Assembly: GCA_027024125.1 (NCBI GenBank)
Contig: JALVSV010000186.1
Span: 1 to 5,841 of the forward strand
Reading direction: 5' to 3'
Source of the DNA: Methylothermaceae bacterium
Lineage (GTDB): Bacteria; Pseudomonadota; Gammaproteobacteria; Methylococcales; Methylothermaceae
Length of the DNA: 5,841 nucleotides
Shown piece after piece: positions 1-5,839 of the stretch (within the stretch, counting starts at the first letter, position 1; each line of letters begins with the position of its first letter). Below the pieces are notes generated by a model, which saw only the letters and a program-made list of their open reading frames with translations, searched no databases and had not been told where the DNA came from. Made by a program: the position numbers and the translations under genes.

Positions 1-57
1 CTATTCAAGCCGGGGCAGGTGGTCTGCTACGAAAAGCGCCGTGAATACTTCCTGTAG
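1..57 (+). CDS. Possible C-terminal end of an upstream gene (partial, unrecognised)
   Basis: Frame 1 is open from the window edge to a TAG at 55-57 and reads LFKPGQVVCYEKRREYFL. The composition looks protein-like, but 18 open codons are weak evidence on their own. I do not recognise the family. The last two thirds of these codons coincide with the left arm of the inverted repeat at 9-113. The C-terminus may therefore be contributed by an inserted element, or the repeat may simply have formed at the gene's end. Frame 2 is also open through this stretch (to about 137), so the frame is not certain. Confidence 0.3.
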   Translation, partial: LFKPGQVVCYEKRREYFL

Positions 58-113
58 GCTCCACGCCGGCCTCCCTGCCGGCGAGGCTTTCGAAGCAGAC
101 CACCTGCCCCTTC
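9..113. repeat. MITE-like element: 105 bp with terminal inverted repeats and flanking ATTCAA direct repeats
   Basis: Bases 12-28 (GGGGCAGGTGGTCTGCT) are the exact reverse complement of 94-110. The pairing continues inward after one A/A mismatch through 30-34/88-92. It continues outward with two mismatches to G9/C113, where the ends abut a 6-bp direct repeat, ATTCAA at 3-8 and at 114-119. Terminal inverted repeats plus a short flanking direct repeat and no coding capacity are the marks of a miniature inverted-repeat element. The centre holds a separate strong hairpin (64-83). Alternatives are a large cruciform or terminator of the upstream gene, or a chance direct repeat. No second copy is visible in this window, so mobility is inferred and not shown. 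Confidence 0.45.
54..87 (+). repeat. REP-like GTAG-headed hairpin at the centre of the inverted repeat
   Basis: A GTAG tetranucleotide (54-57) precedes a 7-bp perfect GC stem, CGCCGGC (64-70) with GCCGGCG (77-83), around a 6-nt loop CTCCCT. A GTAG head followed by a GC-rich stem-loop is the general layout of REP sequences linked to RAYT (TnpA-REP) transposases. The same hairpin could act as a transcription terminator for the upstream gene, although only three T's follow (88-90). The REP assignment rests on layout alone. Confidence 0.35.
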
Positions 114-198
114 ATTCAATCCGTTATGTGTTTAAATGACGTGGTCCTGAGCGGTTCGATGCAGGGGGTGCCGCCAATTTTGCCTACTGGAAAGATCG

Positions 199-297
199 AT
201 GATGCTTGAGAACCTGATTGACAGCGATCCGAGCACCTTCATAGAATGCGTTAAGTCATATCAACATTTCACCCTTATGAACAGGGGAGTCCAATGA
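199..297 (+). CDS. Possible small ORF (32 codons) translationally coupled to the lipoprotein gene
   Basis: Tandem ATGs at 199 and 202 open a frame encoding MLENLIDSDPSTFIECVKSY (from the second ATG), followed by QHFTLMNRGVQ and then TGA at 295-297. GGAAAG at 189-194 is an SD-like sequence 4 nt before the first ATG and 7 nt before the second. The stop overlaps the next start as ATGA (294-297), a classic coupling arrangement. No membrane segment or known motif is seen. Against it, the strongest promoter here (218-247) lies inside the ORF, so transcripts from that promoter would lack its start. A promoter further upstream would be needed, and I see no convincing one. Confidence 0.3.
   Translation: MMLENLIDSDPSTFIECVKSYQHFTLMNRGVQ
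218..247 (+). promoter_or_regulatory. Sigma70-type promoter for the lipoprotein gene
   Basis: A consensus -35 TTGACA (218-223) is followed after 18 bp by TAGAAT (242-247), one mismatch from the -10 consensus. Transcription would begin near 254, giving a leader of about 40 nt. That leader ends with the SD AGGGGAG (283-289), 4 nt before the ATG at 294. Confidence 0.6.
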
Positions 298-917
298 GCG
301 TGTTTTGCAGATGGTTTGGTCTCATGGCGGGTATGATCATGATCCTGCTTTTTTCCGCATGTACCACCACCAAAACGGAATTGTCCAGTTGGGTCAATCC
401 TCAGGTTGGGCACTTCCATCCCCGGCATGTGTTGGTGATCGCGGTCGTACCCAGGGAACCCATGCGGGAAGTGTTCGAAAGTAAGATTGTGGAAGAACTG
501 CAAGCCCAGGGGATCAAGGCCACACCCAGTTTCAAGGTTTCCAGGATCAGCCATTGGCAAGACAAGACGCAGTTGGAGTCCCTGATTCATGAATTGAGAG
601 CTGACTCCGTCCTCATAGCGGAACTTATTGGGGTCGAGGAAAAAGAAGTGGTTCATCCGCCGCAAACCTACAGCGTTCCTGCAGGTGGATATTATGGTTA
701 TTATATGTACGGCTGGAGAACCGTGCATCAGCCTGGCTATGTCACCCGGCATCAGGTAGTGCGTATAGAGAGCAATTTGTATGACGCCAGAAAAGATCAA
801 TTGGTCTGGTCGGCCCGGTCCCAGACAATCGATCCGGAAAATGCCCTCAACGCCATGGATTCAGTCATTGCTGCCATGATGGCCGACCTGAAAGACAAGG
901 GACTGATCGGGCATTGA
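294..917 (+). CDS. Predicted outer-membrane lipoprotein, DUF4136-like
   Basis: A 207-aa protein begins with a short basic stretch and a hydrophobic signal segment (residues 8-20), then a type II lipobox F-S-A-C with Cys23 as the predicted lipidated residue. Thr follows the Cys rather than Asp, which in Enterobacteria predicts Lol-dependent export to the outer membrane. The mature part has a beta-rich start (VLVIAVV, 46-52), a FESKIVEEL helix with a following QGIKA turn (61-76), and a later YDARKDQLVWSARSQT stretch. This pattern resembles DUF4136-type lipoproteins of unknown function; the match is by eye. Residues 126-149 form a Tyr/Gly-rich insert (GGYYGYYMYGW) that is probably a surface loop. 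The start is supported by AGGGGAG at 283-289 and by the intact signal peptide. It has its own promoter and converges on the gene at 971-1915, so it is not part of that gene set. Confidence 0.85.
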   Translation: MSVFCRWFGLMAGMIMILLFSACTTTKTELSSWVNPQVGHFHPRHVLVIAVVPREPMREVFESKIVEELQAQGIKATPSFKVSRISHWQDKTQLESLIHELRADSVLIAELIGVEEKEVVHPPQTYSVPAGGYYGYYMYGWRTVHQPGYVTRHQVVRIESNLYDARKDQLVWSARSQTIDPENALNAMDSVIAAMMADLKDKGLIGH

Positions 918-918
918 G

Positions 919-959
919 CCGGTTGCCCCATACAAGTGGGAGCCAGATGAAGCAACCGG
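919..959. terminator. Hairpin between convergent genes, candidate bidirectional terminator
   Basis: CCGGTTGC (919-926) pairs perfectly with GCAACCGG (952-959), and an inner CCCA (927-930) pairs with TGGG (937-940). An 11-nt stretch (941-951) bulges out on one side. It starts 2 nt after the stop of the rightward lipoprotein gene and lies 11 nt beyond the stop of the leftward glycosyltransferase gene, so it is placed to serve both. Neither side has a clear T-tract, so intrinsic termination would be inefficient, or the hairpin may instead stabilise the 3' ends. Confidence 0.4.
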
Positions 960-970
960 ATATTCGTTGA

Positions 971-1915
971 TCAGGCAGCCTGTTGGGTAGCTGCGCTATC
1001 CCAGCCTAGTGGATGGGCAGGCGGAGGTGCCAACGGTTCCAGGCGATCTATCAGTTCAAGGGCATCATGGCGGACATGGTTTTGTGCCATTTCCCGGCGA
1101 ACGTCGTCTTCTGTGACCAGCCCCTTTTCCAGGCATTCTTTGACCAGACCAAAGAAGTAGCGCTCGATGTTGGGATCGGGGTGGGTTTTGTAATGCCCCA
1201 GGAAGGCGTATTCGCCAAACAAATGGCGCCGCGCCCTTGATATCAATCCCAGGAAATTGTTTCTCTCCGGTGGGCGGAAATCCACCGGCAAACCACTTTT
1301 CCAGGGTTGGGTGCGGCGTTTTGTGGTGTGGAGCATTTTGGTCTGGGGGGTGAGCTTGTCAAAATCGTTCCATTCATTTTCGAACAGGCCGATGAGCTTC
1401 CGGGGTTCGCGTTTGAGGCAGATCCAGTCCATGTAATCCACCTTGAACTCGAACATCTGATTGAAGGTTTCTTCCACGTTCCAGTGAGTGAGTTTGGCGT
1501 TGTCCAGAAGCATCACGCTGCTGGCCAAACACCCGGTCTTGCCCTTTCTGCCACTACGGGGGCGGCACATGATGCCTGCATCTCCCATATCGCGAGACAG
1601 AAGTTCCCAGACGTCACCAACGGCGAACACGTCCGGATCGACAACAACTGATCTGCCTTGGTAGTTCATCCGCTCAGGAGGCATGAAACGAAGGGGAGTG
1701 AAGGATTGCAGATCGTCGTTGAGCCAGGTTCGTTTCACTCCATCGCGCAGGTAAAGCTGCCCTTCCTTCTGGTGCATGAAAGGAAAATCCTTGTGCTCGA
1801 GGATTTCCACCTCGAATTTGTCGGCATGGGGGGAGTTTCTTTTCATGCTGTACGCTGCAACAATGGCTCCCAGCCATTGTTTGTGATTGGTATGGATAAA
1901 GACGCGGTGTTGCAT
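971..1915 (-). CDS. GT8-like glycosyltransferase
   Basis: A 314-aa cytoplasmic protein with no signal peptide or membrane span. The N-terminus (VFIHTNHKQWLGAIVAAYSM, 5-24) fits the first strand and helix of a GT-A nucleotide-sugar fold. The stretch YQGRSVVVDPDVFAVGDVWE (85-104) matches the GT8 pattern in which a DxD motif, here D93-P-D95, binds metal and sugar nucleotide. A later LHTTKRRTQPWKSG (195-208), with His196 and a PW pair, resembles the GT8 C-terminal H...KPW element that supplies the third metal ligand. Donor and acceptor cannot be read from the sequence. The tail from about 290 is Pro/Ala-rich and probably disordered. The ATG is preceded by AGAGG 10 nt upstream. It lies 72 bp after the radical SAM gene and is probably its operon partner. 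A 10-bp hairpin lies within its first 20 codons. Confidence 0.75.
   Translation of the reverse strand: MQHRVFIHTNHKQWLGAIVAAYSMKRNSPHADKFEVEILEHKDFPFMHQKEGQLYLRDGVKRTWLNDDLQSFTPLRFMPPERMNYQGRSVVVDPDVFAVGDVWELLSRDMGDAGIMCRPRSGRKGKTGCLASSVMLLDNAKLTHWNVEETFNQMFEFKVDYMDWICLKREPRKLIGLFENEWNDFDKLTPQTKMLHTTKRRTQPWKSGLPVDFRPPERNNFLGLISRARRHLFGEYAFLGHYKTHPDPNIERYFFGLVKECLEKGLVTEDDVRREMAQNHVRHDALELIDRLEPLAPPPAHPLGWDSAATQQAA
1859..1881 (-). promoter_or_regulatory. Perfect 10-bp hairpin with triloop just inside the glycosyltransferase gene
   Basis: AACAATGGCT (1859-1868) is the exact reverse complement of 1872-1881, with a CCC loop on the + strand (GGG in the mRNA). In the leftward transcript it spans codons 12-19, starting about 34 nt after the ATG. 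Placed this close to the start it could slow early elongation or affect initiation. It may also be a coincidence of the codons used. Regulatory function is inferred only. Confidence 0.25.
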
Positions 1916-1987
1916 AGTTTTGTAACCTCTTTCCCCGGTTGAAGTGAATGATCAGTTTAGCTGAAAAAAACCATGAAATCGATAAGG

Positions 1988-2854
1988 TTATGGAGTCAAT
2001 CTGACCGCCAGACCCAGAGATCCGAGGTTTTGCACAAAGTCCCGCATCCATTCTCTGGACACAGTTCCCAGCCTTGTCGCCTCAGGTTGCATGGATGGCC
2101 TGGCCAGTCCATAAAGCATGACTTCCTCTATCGGGATGCCTTGTTGCAACGCCATTTCGAGAAAATCGAAATATGCCTGACATTCATGGGGTGCAGGCGG
2201 TTGGCCATCGAAACTGAACAGACAGGTCTGGATACGAACCGGGCACAGATCGGCGGCTATTGCGAGATTTTCCATGATTTGCCGTGGGCTTATGGCGATG
2301 CCATTGATCTTGCGTATCCCTTCATGGGTGGCGCGGTCGAGCTTGAACCAAAGCTCGCCACCAATCTCCTGCCACCGTGACAGCCCGGCCCGCACCGCAG
2401 GTCGATGAAGCATGCTGCCATTGGAGATGATGACTTTGGCGATGTTCAAAGTGATGGGCAGGTCGTTGAGCACCCTGGCGATGGTCTCGATGGCATGGTC
2501 GAAAGCTTTCAAAGTCGTGGGTTCGCCATTGCCTGAAATGGCGATATCGCGTAATTGCTGGTGGCTCGTTGGGACCTCGAATTGCCGATAAAATTCCCTG
2601 GTGTCTATCTGTTCGAGCAGGCCCGCCAGTTCAGCCTCAAGTGTCTCTAGATCCAGCTCGGGGGCGGCACCACGCCTTAGTTCCGGCACCTGGCAATACA
2701 GGCATCGCCAATTGCAGGCGTTGTTGGGGTTGAAATTGATGCCTACTGAGATACCACCTGCCCTGCGTGAGACGACCGGATAGACGTAGGTCAATCCAGC
2801 GCTGTCACGGCTGTGGTTTGAGATCTGTAGTGTGCGCCTTGCCTCAGTATCCAT
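1988..2854 (-). CDS. Radical SAM protein, COG0731 type (wyosine-synthase-like Fe-S oxidoreductase), function unknown
   Basis: A 288-aa protein with the radical SAM cluster motif CNWRCLYC, Cys47, Cys51 and Cys54, which binds a 4Fe-4S cluster and S-adenosylmethionine. SGNGEPT (107-113) matches the glycine/glutamate SAM-binding motif seen in COG0731 proteins. ISNGS (142-146) and KLDRA (170-174) fit the next barrel strands. COG0731 includes archaeal Taw1, which makes the tricyclic base of tRNA-Phe, but bacteria lack that pathway, so the substrate here is unknown. I see no extra C-terminal cysteine cluster of the SPASM kind. The start overlaps the end of the upstream lipoprotein gene by 11 bp (2844-2854). 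No SD is evident, so translation is probably coupled to that gene. The length suits a single-domain family member. Confidence 0.8.
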   Translation of the reverse strand: MDTEARRTLQISNHSRDSAGLTYVYPVVSRRAGGISVGINFNPNNACNWRCLYCQVPELRRGAAPELDLETLEAELAGLLEQIDTREFYRQFEVPTSHQQLRDIAISGNGEPTTLKAFDHAIETIARVLNDLPITLNIAKVIISNGSMLHRPAVRAGLSRWQEIGGELWFKLDRATHEGIRKINGIAISPRQIMENLAIAADLCPVRIQTCLFSFDGQPPAPHECQAYFDFLEMALQQGIPIEEVMLYGLARPSMQPEATRLGTVSREWMRDFVQNLGSLGLAVRLTP

Positions 2855-3347
2855 CGTTTAAAGGTTGCGGGATGGCCTGGTCTCCGATGAAACGCCAGAA
2901 ATCGAGCGTGCCTTGCTGTTTGAAGGGGATGCGAAGATCCCGGCTCCAGCCTCGGGCAACACTCAAATGGCCCTTGACTTCATAGTCGATGGCCTGATGA
3001 GTGCCAAGTTCCATCACTTGTTGCAACAGATCTAACGTTTGAACGTTGGCTGTCATCGGGAGACTGGCACTGCCATAGGCAGGGACACTGATGTGCTGAT
3101 TGCTGAGACCTCGCGCCAGTGGTTGGCCATTCAACAGGATATCGGCGACCACTCCCTTGATTTCAAACCCGTAATCATTGGGGTTGTCGATCCTCAGTGT
3201 GACCAGGAATTCCTGGGCAAGCAGTCTGCCGCCCCGTAGCTGGACATCGGTGACCGATACCTTGGGATATTCGAATGTTGAAAGATTGGCGCAGCCAGAG
3301 AGCCATAGAGGGGCAATCAGGAATAGAAACAGGAGCACAGGGCGCAT
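2844..3347 (-). CDS. LEA14/WHy-domain lipoprotein
   Basis: A 167-aa protein with a signal segment (residues 4-15) and lipobox L-S-G-C with Cys19. Ala at the next position predicts outer-membrane sorting by the Enterobacterial rule. Residues about 29-135 match the LEA type 2 (WHy) beta-sandwich. A first strand VSVTDVQLRG is followed by FLVTLRIDNPNDYGFEIKGV (47-66), with the diagnostic N-P-N (55-57), then LLNGQPLARG and a strand ending SASLPMTANV. Such domains are known from plant water-stress proteins and from many proteobacterial lipoproteins, mostly without assigned function. It lies 72 bp after the Lon-like gene, and its last codons overlap the radical SAM start, implying one transcript. 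The SD is weak (ACAAAGCAA before the ATG). A separate promoter may sit at 3379-3387. Confidence 0.85.
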   Translation of the reverse strand: MRPVLLFLFLIAPLWLSGCANLSTFEYPKVSVTDVQLRGGRLLAQEFLVTLRIDNPNDYGFEIKGVVADILLNGQPLARGLSNQHISVPAYGSASLPMTANVQTLDLLQQVMELGTHQAIDYEVKGHLSVARGWSRDLRIPFKQQGTLDFWRFIGDQAIPQPLNDGY

Positions 3348-3378
3348 TTGCTTTGTTGAAAAAGGTTTGGATGAAGGA

Positions 3379-3387
3379 ATTCTAACA
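3379..3387 (-). promoter_or_regulatory. Candidate extended -10 promoter ahead of the LEA14 lipoprotein gene
   Basis: On the minus strand the sequence reads TGTTAGAAT: an extended -10 TGn followed by TAGAAT, one mismatch from consensus. No good -35 is found at the usual distance, which extended -10 promoters can tolerate. The start point would be near 3372, about 25 nt before the ATG. If used, it would let the lipoprotein, radical SAM and GT8 genes be expressed apart from the protease. Confidence 0.35.
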
Positions 3388-3419
3388 TGCCAGTTCAGGA
3401 GAGGTGGACCTTCGATGTA

Positions 3420-5810
3420 TCAATCTTCGGTCTTGTCTTCGTGTTCGTATAATTCGGCAATCTCCTTGAGTCTTGCGACCGCTTTACCATTGATGCTGTC
3501 TTGAGGGTAATTGCCCTCGGCATCCTGATTTCCTGCGGGAAGACCCATCAGGATCTCCAGTGCCTGATTCACATGACTGACAGGATAGAGATGAAATCGG
3601 GCAGCTTCCACGGCATCGATCACCTCGTCCTTGAGAAGCAGGTCATCGCGGTTGGCAGCCGGCAGGATGACTCCGTGACTCCCATCAAGCCCTCTGGCCT
3701 GACAAAGATGGAAGAATCCCTCGATCTTTTCGTTGATGCCCCCAACTGCCTGGATATCGCCATACTGGTTGAGTGATCCGGTGACTGCAAAACTCTGGCG
3801 TATCGGGAGGTGGGTCAAAGCCGAAATCAGAGCGCTGACTTCAGCCAGGGCAGCACTGTCGCCGTCGATGTAACCATAGGACTGTTCCAGGGCGATGTGG
3901 GCAGAGATGGCAAAAGGAAACTTCTGGGCATATTGATAACCCAGATAGCCAGATAAGATCATCACTCCTTTGGAATGGATGGGCTGACCCAGGTTGACTT
4001 CCCTTTCGATGTCCACGATCCCTTTGGATCCGGGATAGACTGTTGCGGTGATTCTTGCAGGAGCCCCATAAGAGGATTTTCCGGTTTCGAAGACGGTCAG
4101 GGCATTGATCGTACCCACTGAAACCCCGTTGGTGTCGATCAGAATAGTGCCATCAAGAATTTCTTCGAGGATCATTTTGGCCAGCCGGCCCTCGCGTGCG
4201 GCTTGGGCCTGGAGTGCCGAAATCACGTGAGTTTCTTCAATCAGCATCCGTTCTTCTCGGCTGCGCACCCAATCTGCTTCCAGCAACAGGTCGACGATAT
4301 CGGCGAAACGGGAAGAGAGTTTGCGTTGACATTCGGCAAGGCGGGAGCTGAAGTCAGCCATTCTTTGGACAGCGGACCGGGTAAGCGGTGCGGTTTTTTG
4401 CAGCCTGGTCTGGTGGGCGAGGAAACGGGCGAACAACGCCAGGGTTTCGGGAGTGCGTGGCAGTTCATCTTCGAAATCGGCCAATACTTTGAAAACTTCG
4501 CAGAAATCAGGGTCGGCCTGTTGCAGCAGGTAATATTGCTCTCGGCTGCCAATCAGAATGACTTTGATCTCCAGTGGAATCGGCTGGGGCATCAGGGTGG
4601 CAGGTAATAACGTGGCAGGTTCCTGCAGGTGTCGCTCGATCACCAGTTGTTGGCGCTGCAGGGCCCGTTTCAATGCCACCCAGGATAAGGGTTCGGCCAG
4701 TAGTTTGTTGACTTCGAGGATCAGGTAGCCGCCATTGGCCCGGTGTAAGGAGCCCGGGTAGATCATGCGATGATTGGTCTCCAGCATTCCTTGTTCGGTG
4801 GTGTATTCGATATGACCGAACAGATTGGGGAAATTAGGATGGGGCTCGTGAATCACCGGAGAACCTTCCATGGCGTCATGATGGACGAACAGATTGGGTG
4901 CATAGCTTTCCTGTAGCAGTTTGCGTTTGTCCGCCTCTGTGAATTGTTCCTGGCAGAGCTTCTCCTGGGCGGTCTGCTCCAGATCTTCACGCAGGGAACA
5001 GAAGTAGCGGGCCAGCCCTTCGTTGCTGCCGTATCGCTCCTCCAGTGGGCTAAGAAGCGGATCGATGGCCTGCCGGATGGTGGCATGATCCAGGTGGCGT
5101 TGCTTTTCTGCGGCCTCCCGCTTCCATTGTGGTAATTCTGCCAGCAGATCGGCCAGATAGTCCTCCAGTCGGGAGACTGCCTGATTGAATGCCTCCCGTT
5201 CTTCTTCTGTCATACGTGCGAACTGCCCCTCATCCAGGGGGGTTCCATCGCTGAGTGGGGTAAAGGTGATGGATTCTCCCTCACGAAACACTGCGACGTT
5301 GAATTCCAGGGCCTTTTTTTCCACCAAGCCGAGGGCGTGTTCGTAACGTTGGTTGAACTCCCGCTCGATGGCGTGTTTGCGTCTTTGGTAAGAAGGGCTT
5401 TCGAAGGCGGCTGGAAAGGTATCGAGCAACTTGTCGATCAGATGGTCGATAACCTGGAAAAAATCTTTGCTTTGACCTGCAGGCAGAGAGACGGCTGCAG
5501 GTTCCCGTGGTTGTTCGAAGTTGTTGAGGTAGATCCAGTCGCTTGGCGCCGGATGTTGCTGGGCCGTTTCTTGAAGCAGGGTTTTGGTCAGAGTGAGTCT
5601 GCCCGATCCTTCCTCACCCATGATGTAGACGTGATAACCGCAGCGTGGCATGGCAATGGCAAATCGCAGGGCCTGTTCGGCGCGGCCTTGACCAAGGACC
5701 CCTTCCAATGGTTCGAGTTCCGCGGTGGTTTGGAACGAGGTAAAAGCAAAGTCAGCTACAGGTTGCAGGTCCGTGGCGGAGATAGTGGGGTGGTCCGGGG
5801 GCTGGTTCAT
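3420..5810 (-). CDS. Lon-like protease (AAA_32 / Lon_C, peptidase family S16)
   Basis: A 796-aa predicted cytoplasmic protease of the long Lon-related family that also includes E. coli YcbZ and LonC-type proteins. A degenerate P-loop, GEEGSGRLT (65-73), carries Arg71 where Lys is usual. A long helical, charged insert follows (about 130-300). PGSLHRANGGYLIL (352-365) leads into a Walker B-like strand ending in Glu366 with no DE pair. IGSREQYYLL (about 420-429) is in the sensor region. The Lon proteolytic domain runs from about 560 to 765. Ser652 in DGDSAALAE and Lys695 in NEKIEGF form the Ser-Lys dyad, 43 residues apart as in E. coli Lon (679/722). Proteolysis is therefore expected, while ATP use is uncertain. 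There is no N-terminal Lon substrate-binding domain. The ATG has AAGGA 11 nt upstream. It is the first gene of the leftward set within this window. Confidence 0.9.
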   Translation of the reverse strand: MNQPPDHPTISATDLQPVADFAFTSFQTTAELEPLEGVLGQGRAEQALRFAIAMPRCGYHVYIMGEEGSGRLTLTKTLLQETAQQHPAPSDWIYLNNFEQPREPAAVSLPAGQSKDFFQVIDHLIDKLLDTFPAAFESPSYQRRKHAIEREFNQRYEHALGLVEKKALEFNVAVFREGESITFTPLSDGTPLDEGQFARMTEEEREAFNQAVSRLEDYLADLLAELPQWKREAAEKQRHLDHATIRQAIDPLLSPLEERYGSNEGLARYFCSLREDLEQTAQEKLCQEQFTEADKRKLLQESYAPNLFVHHDAMEGSPVIHEPHPNFPNLFGHIEYTTEQGMLETNHRMIYPGSLHRANGGYLILEVNKLLAEPLSWVALKRALQRQQLVIERHLQEPATLLPATLMPQPIPLEIKVILIGSREQYYLLQQADPDFCEVFKVLADFEDELPRTPETLALFARFLAHQTRLQKTAPLTRSAVQRMADFSSRLAECQRKLSSRFADIVDLLLEADWVRSREERMLIEETHVISALQAQAAREGRLAKMILEEILDGTILIDTNGVSVGTINALTVFETGKSSYGAPARITATVYPGSKGIVDIEREVNLGQPIHSKGVMILSGYLGYQYAQKFPFAISAHIALEQSYGYIDGDSAALAEVSALISALTHLPIRQSFAVTGSLNQYGDIQAVGGINEKIEGFFHLCQARGLDGSHGVILPAANRDDLLLKDEVIDAVEAARFHLYPVSHVNQALEILMGLPAGNQDAEGNYPQDSINGKAVARLKEIAELYEHEDKTED

Positions 5811-5833
5811 GGGGGAGGATTTCCTTTTCCCTG

Positions 5834-5839
5834 TATAAT
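5834..5839 (+). promoter_or_regulatory. TATAAT box at the right edge, possible -10 element
   Basis: A perfect TATAAT is read rightward. Read leftward, the same bases give TTATAC/TATACA-like sequence about 20-25 nt before the protease start. It could be the -10 of a divergent gene or part of the protease promoter. No -35 matches at the right spacing on the + strand, and the minus-strand -35 region lies outside the window. Confidence 0.2.

Noticed and set aside
126..209. Short + strand ORF, 27 codons starting at ATG 126
   Set aside because: No SD precedes it, it has no protein-like features, and its stop is unlinked to any start; the ORF at 199-297 is better supported.
261..800. Open frame of 179 codons on the minus strand opposite the rightward lipoprotein gene
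   Set aside because: It lies entirely antisense to a gene with promoter, SD, signal peptide and lipobox; its protein has no recognisable domain and is rich in His and Pro as typical of shadow frames.
1267..1288. 7-bp inverted repeat CCGGTGG / CCACCGG inside the glycosyltransferase gene
   Set aside because: Short, GC-rich and within coding sequence in the middle of the gene; expected by chance.
1964..1970. Run of seven A's (T's in the leftward transcript) after the radical SAM gene, as a possible terminator
   Set aside because: Only a 4-bp CCAT/ATGG or AACC/GGTT stem with a long loop precedes it, too weak for a confident intrinsic terminator.
4203..4607. Open frame of 134 codons on the + strand inside the Lon-like gene
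   Set aside because: It is antisense to conserved AAA/LID codons of the protease and has no domain of its own; the other + strand frames within 1013-5135 were rejected on the same grounds.
5475..5502. Inverted repeat ACCTGCAG / CTGCAGGT with a 12-nt loop inside the Lon-like gene
   Set aside because: It falls within ordinary codons well inside the gene and contains two PstI-type palindromes that inflate the match; no regulatory role is suggested.
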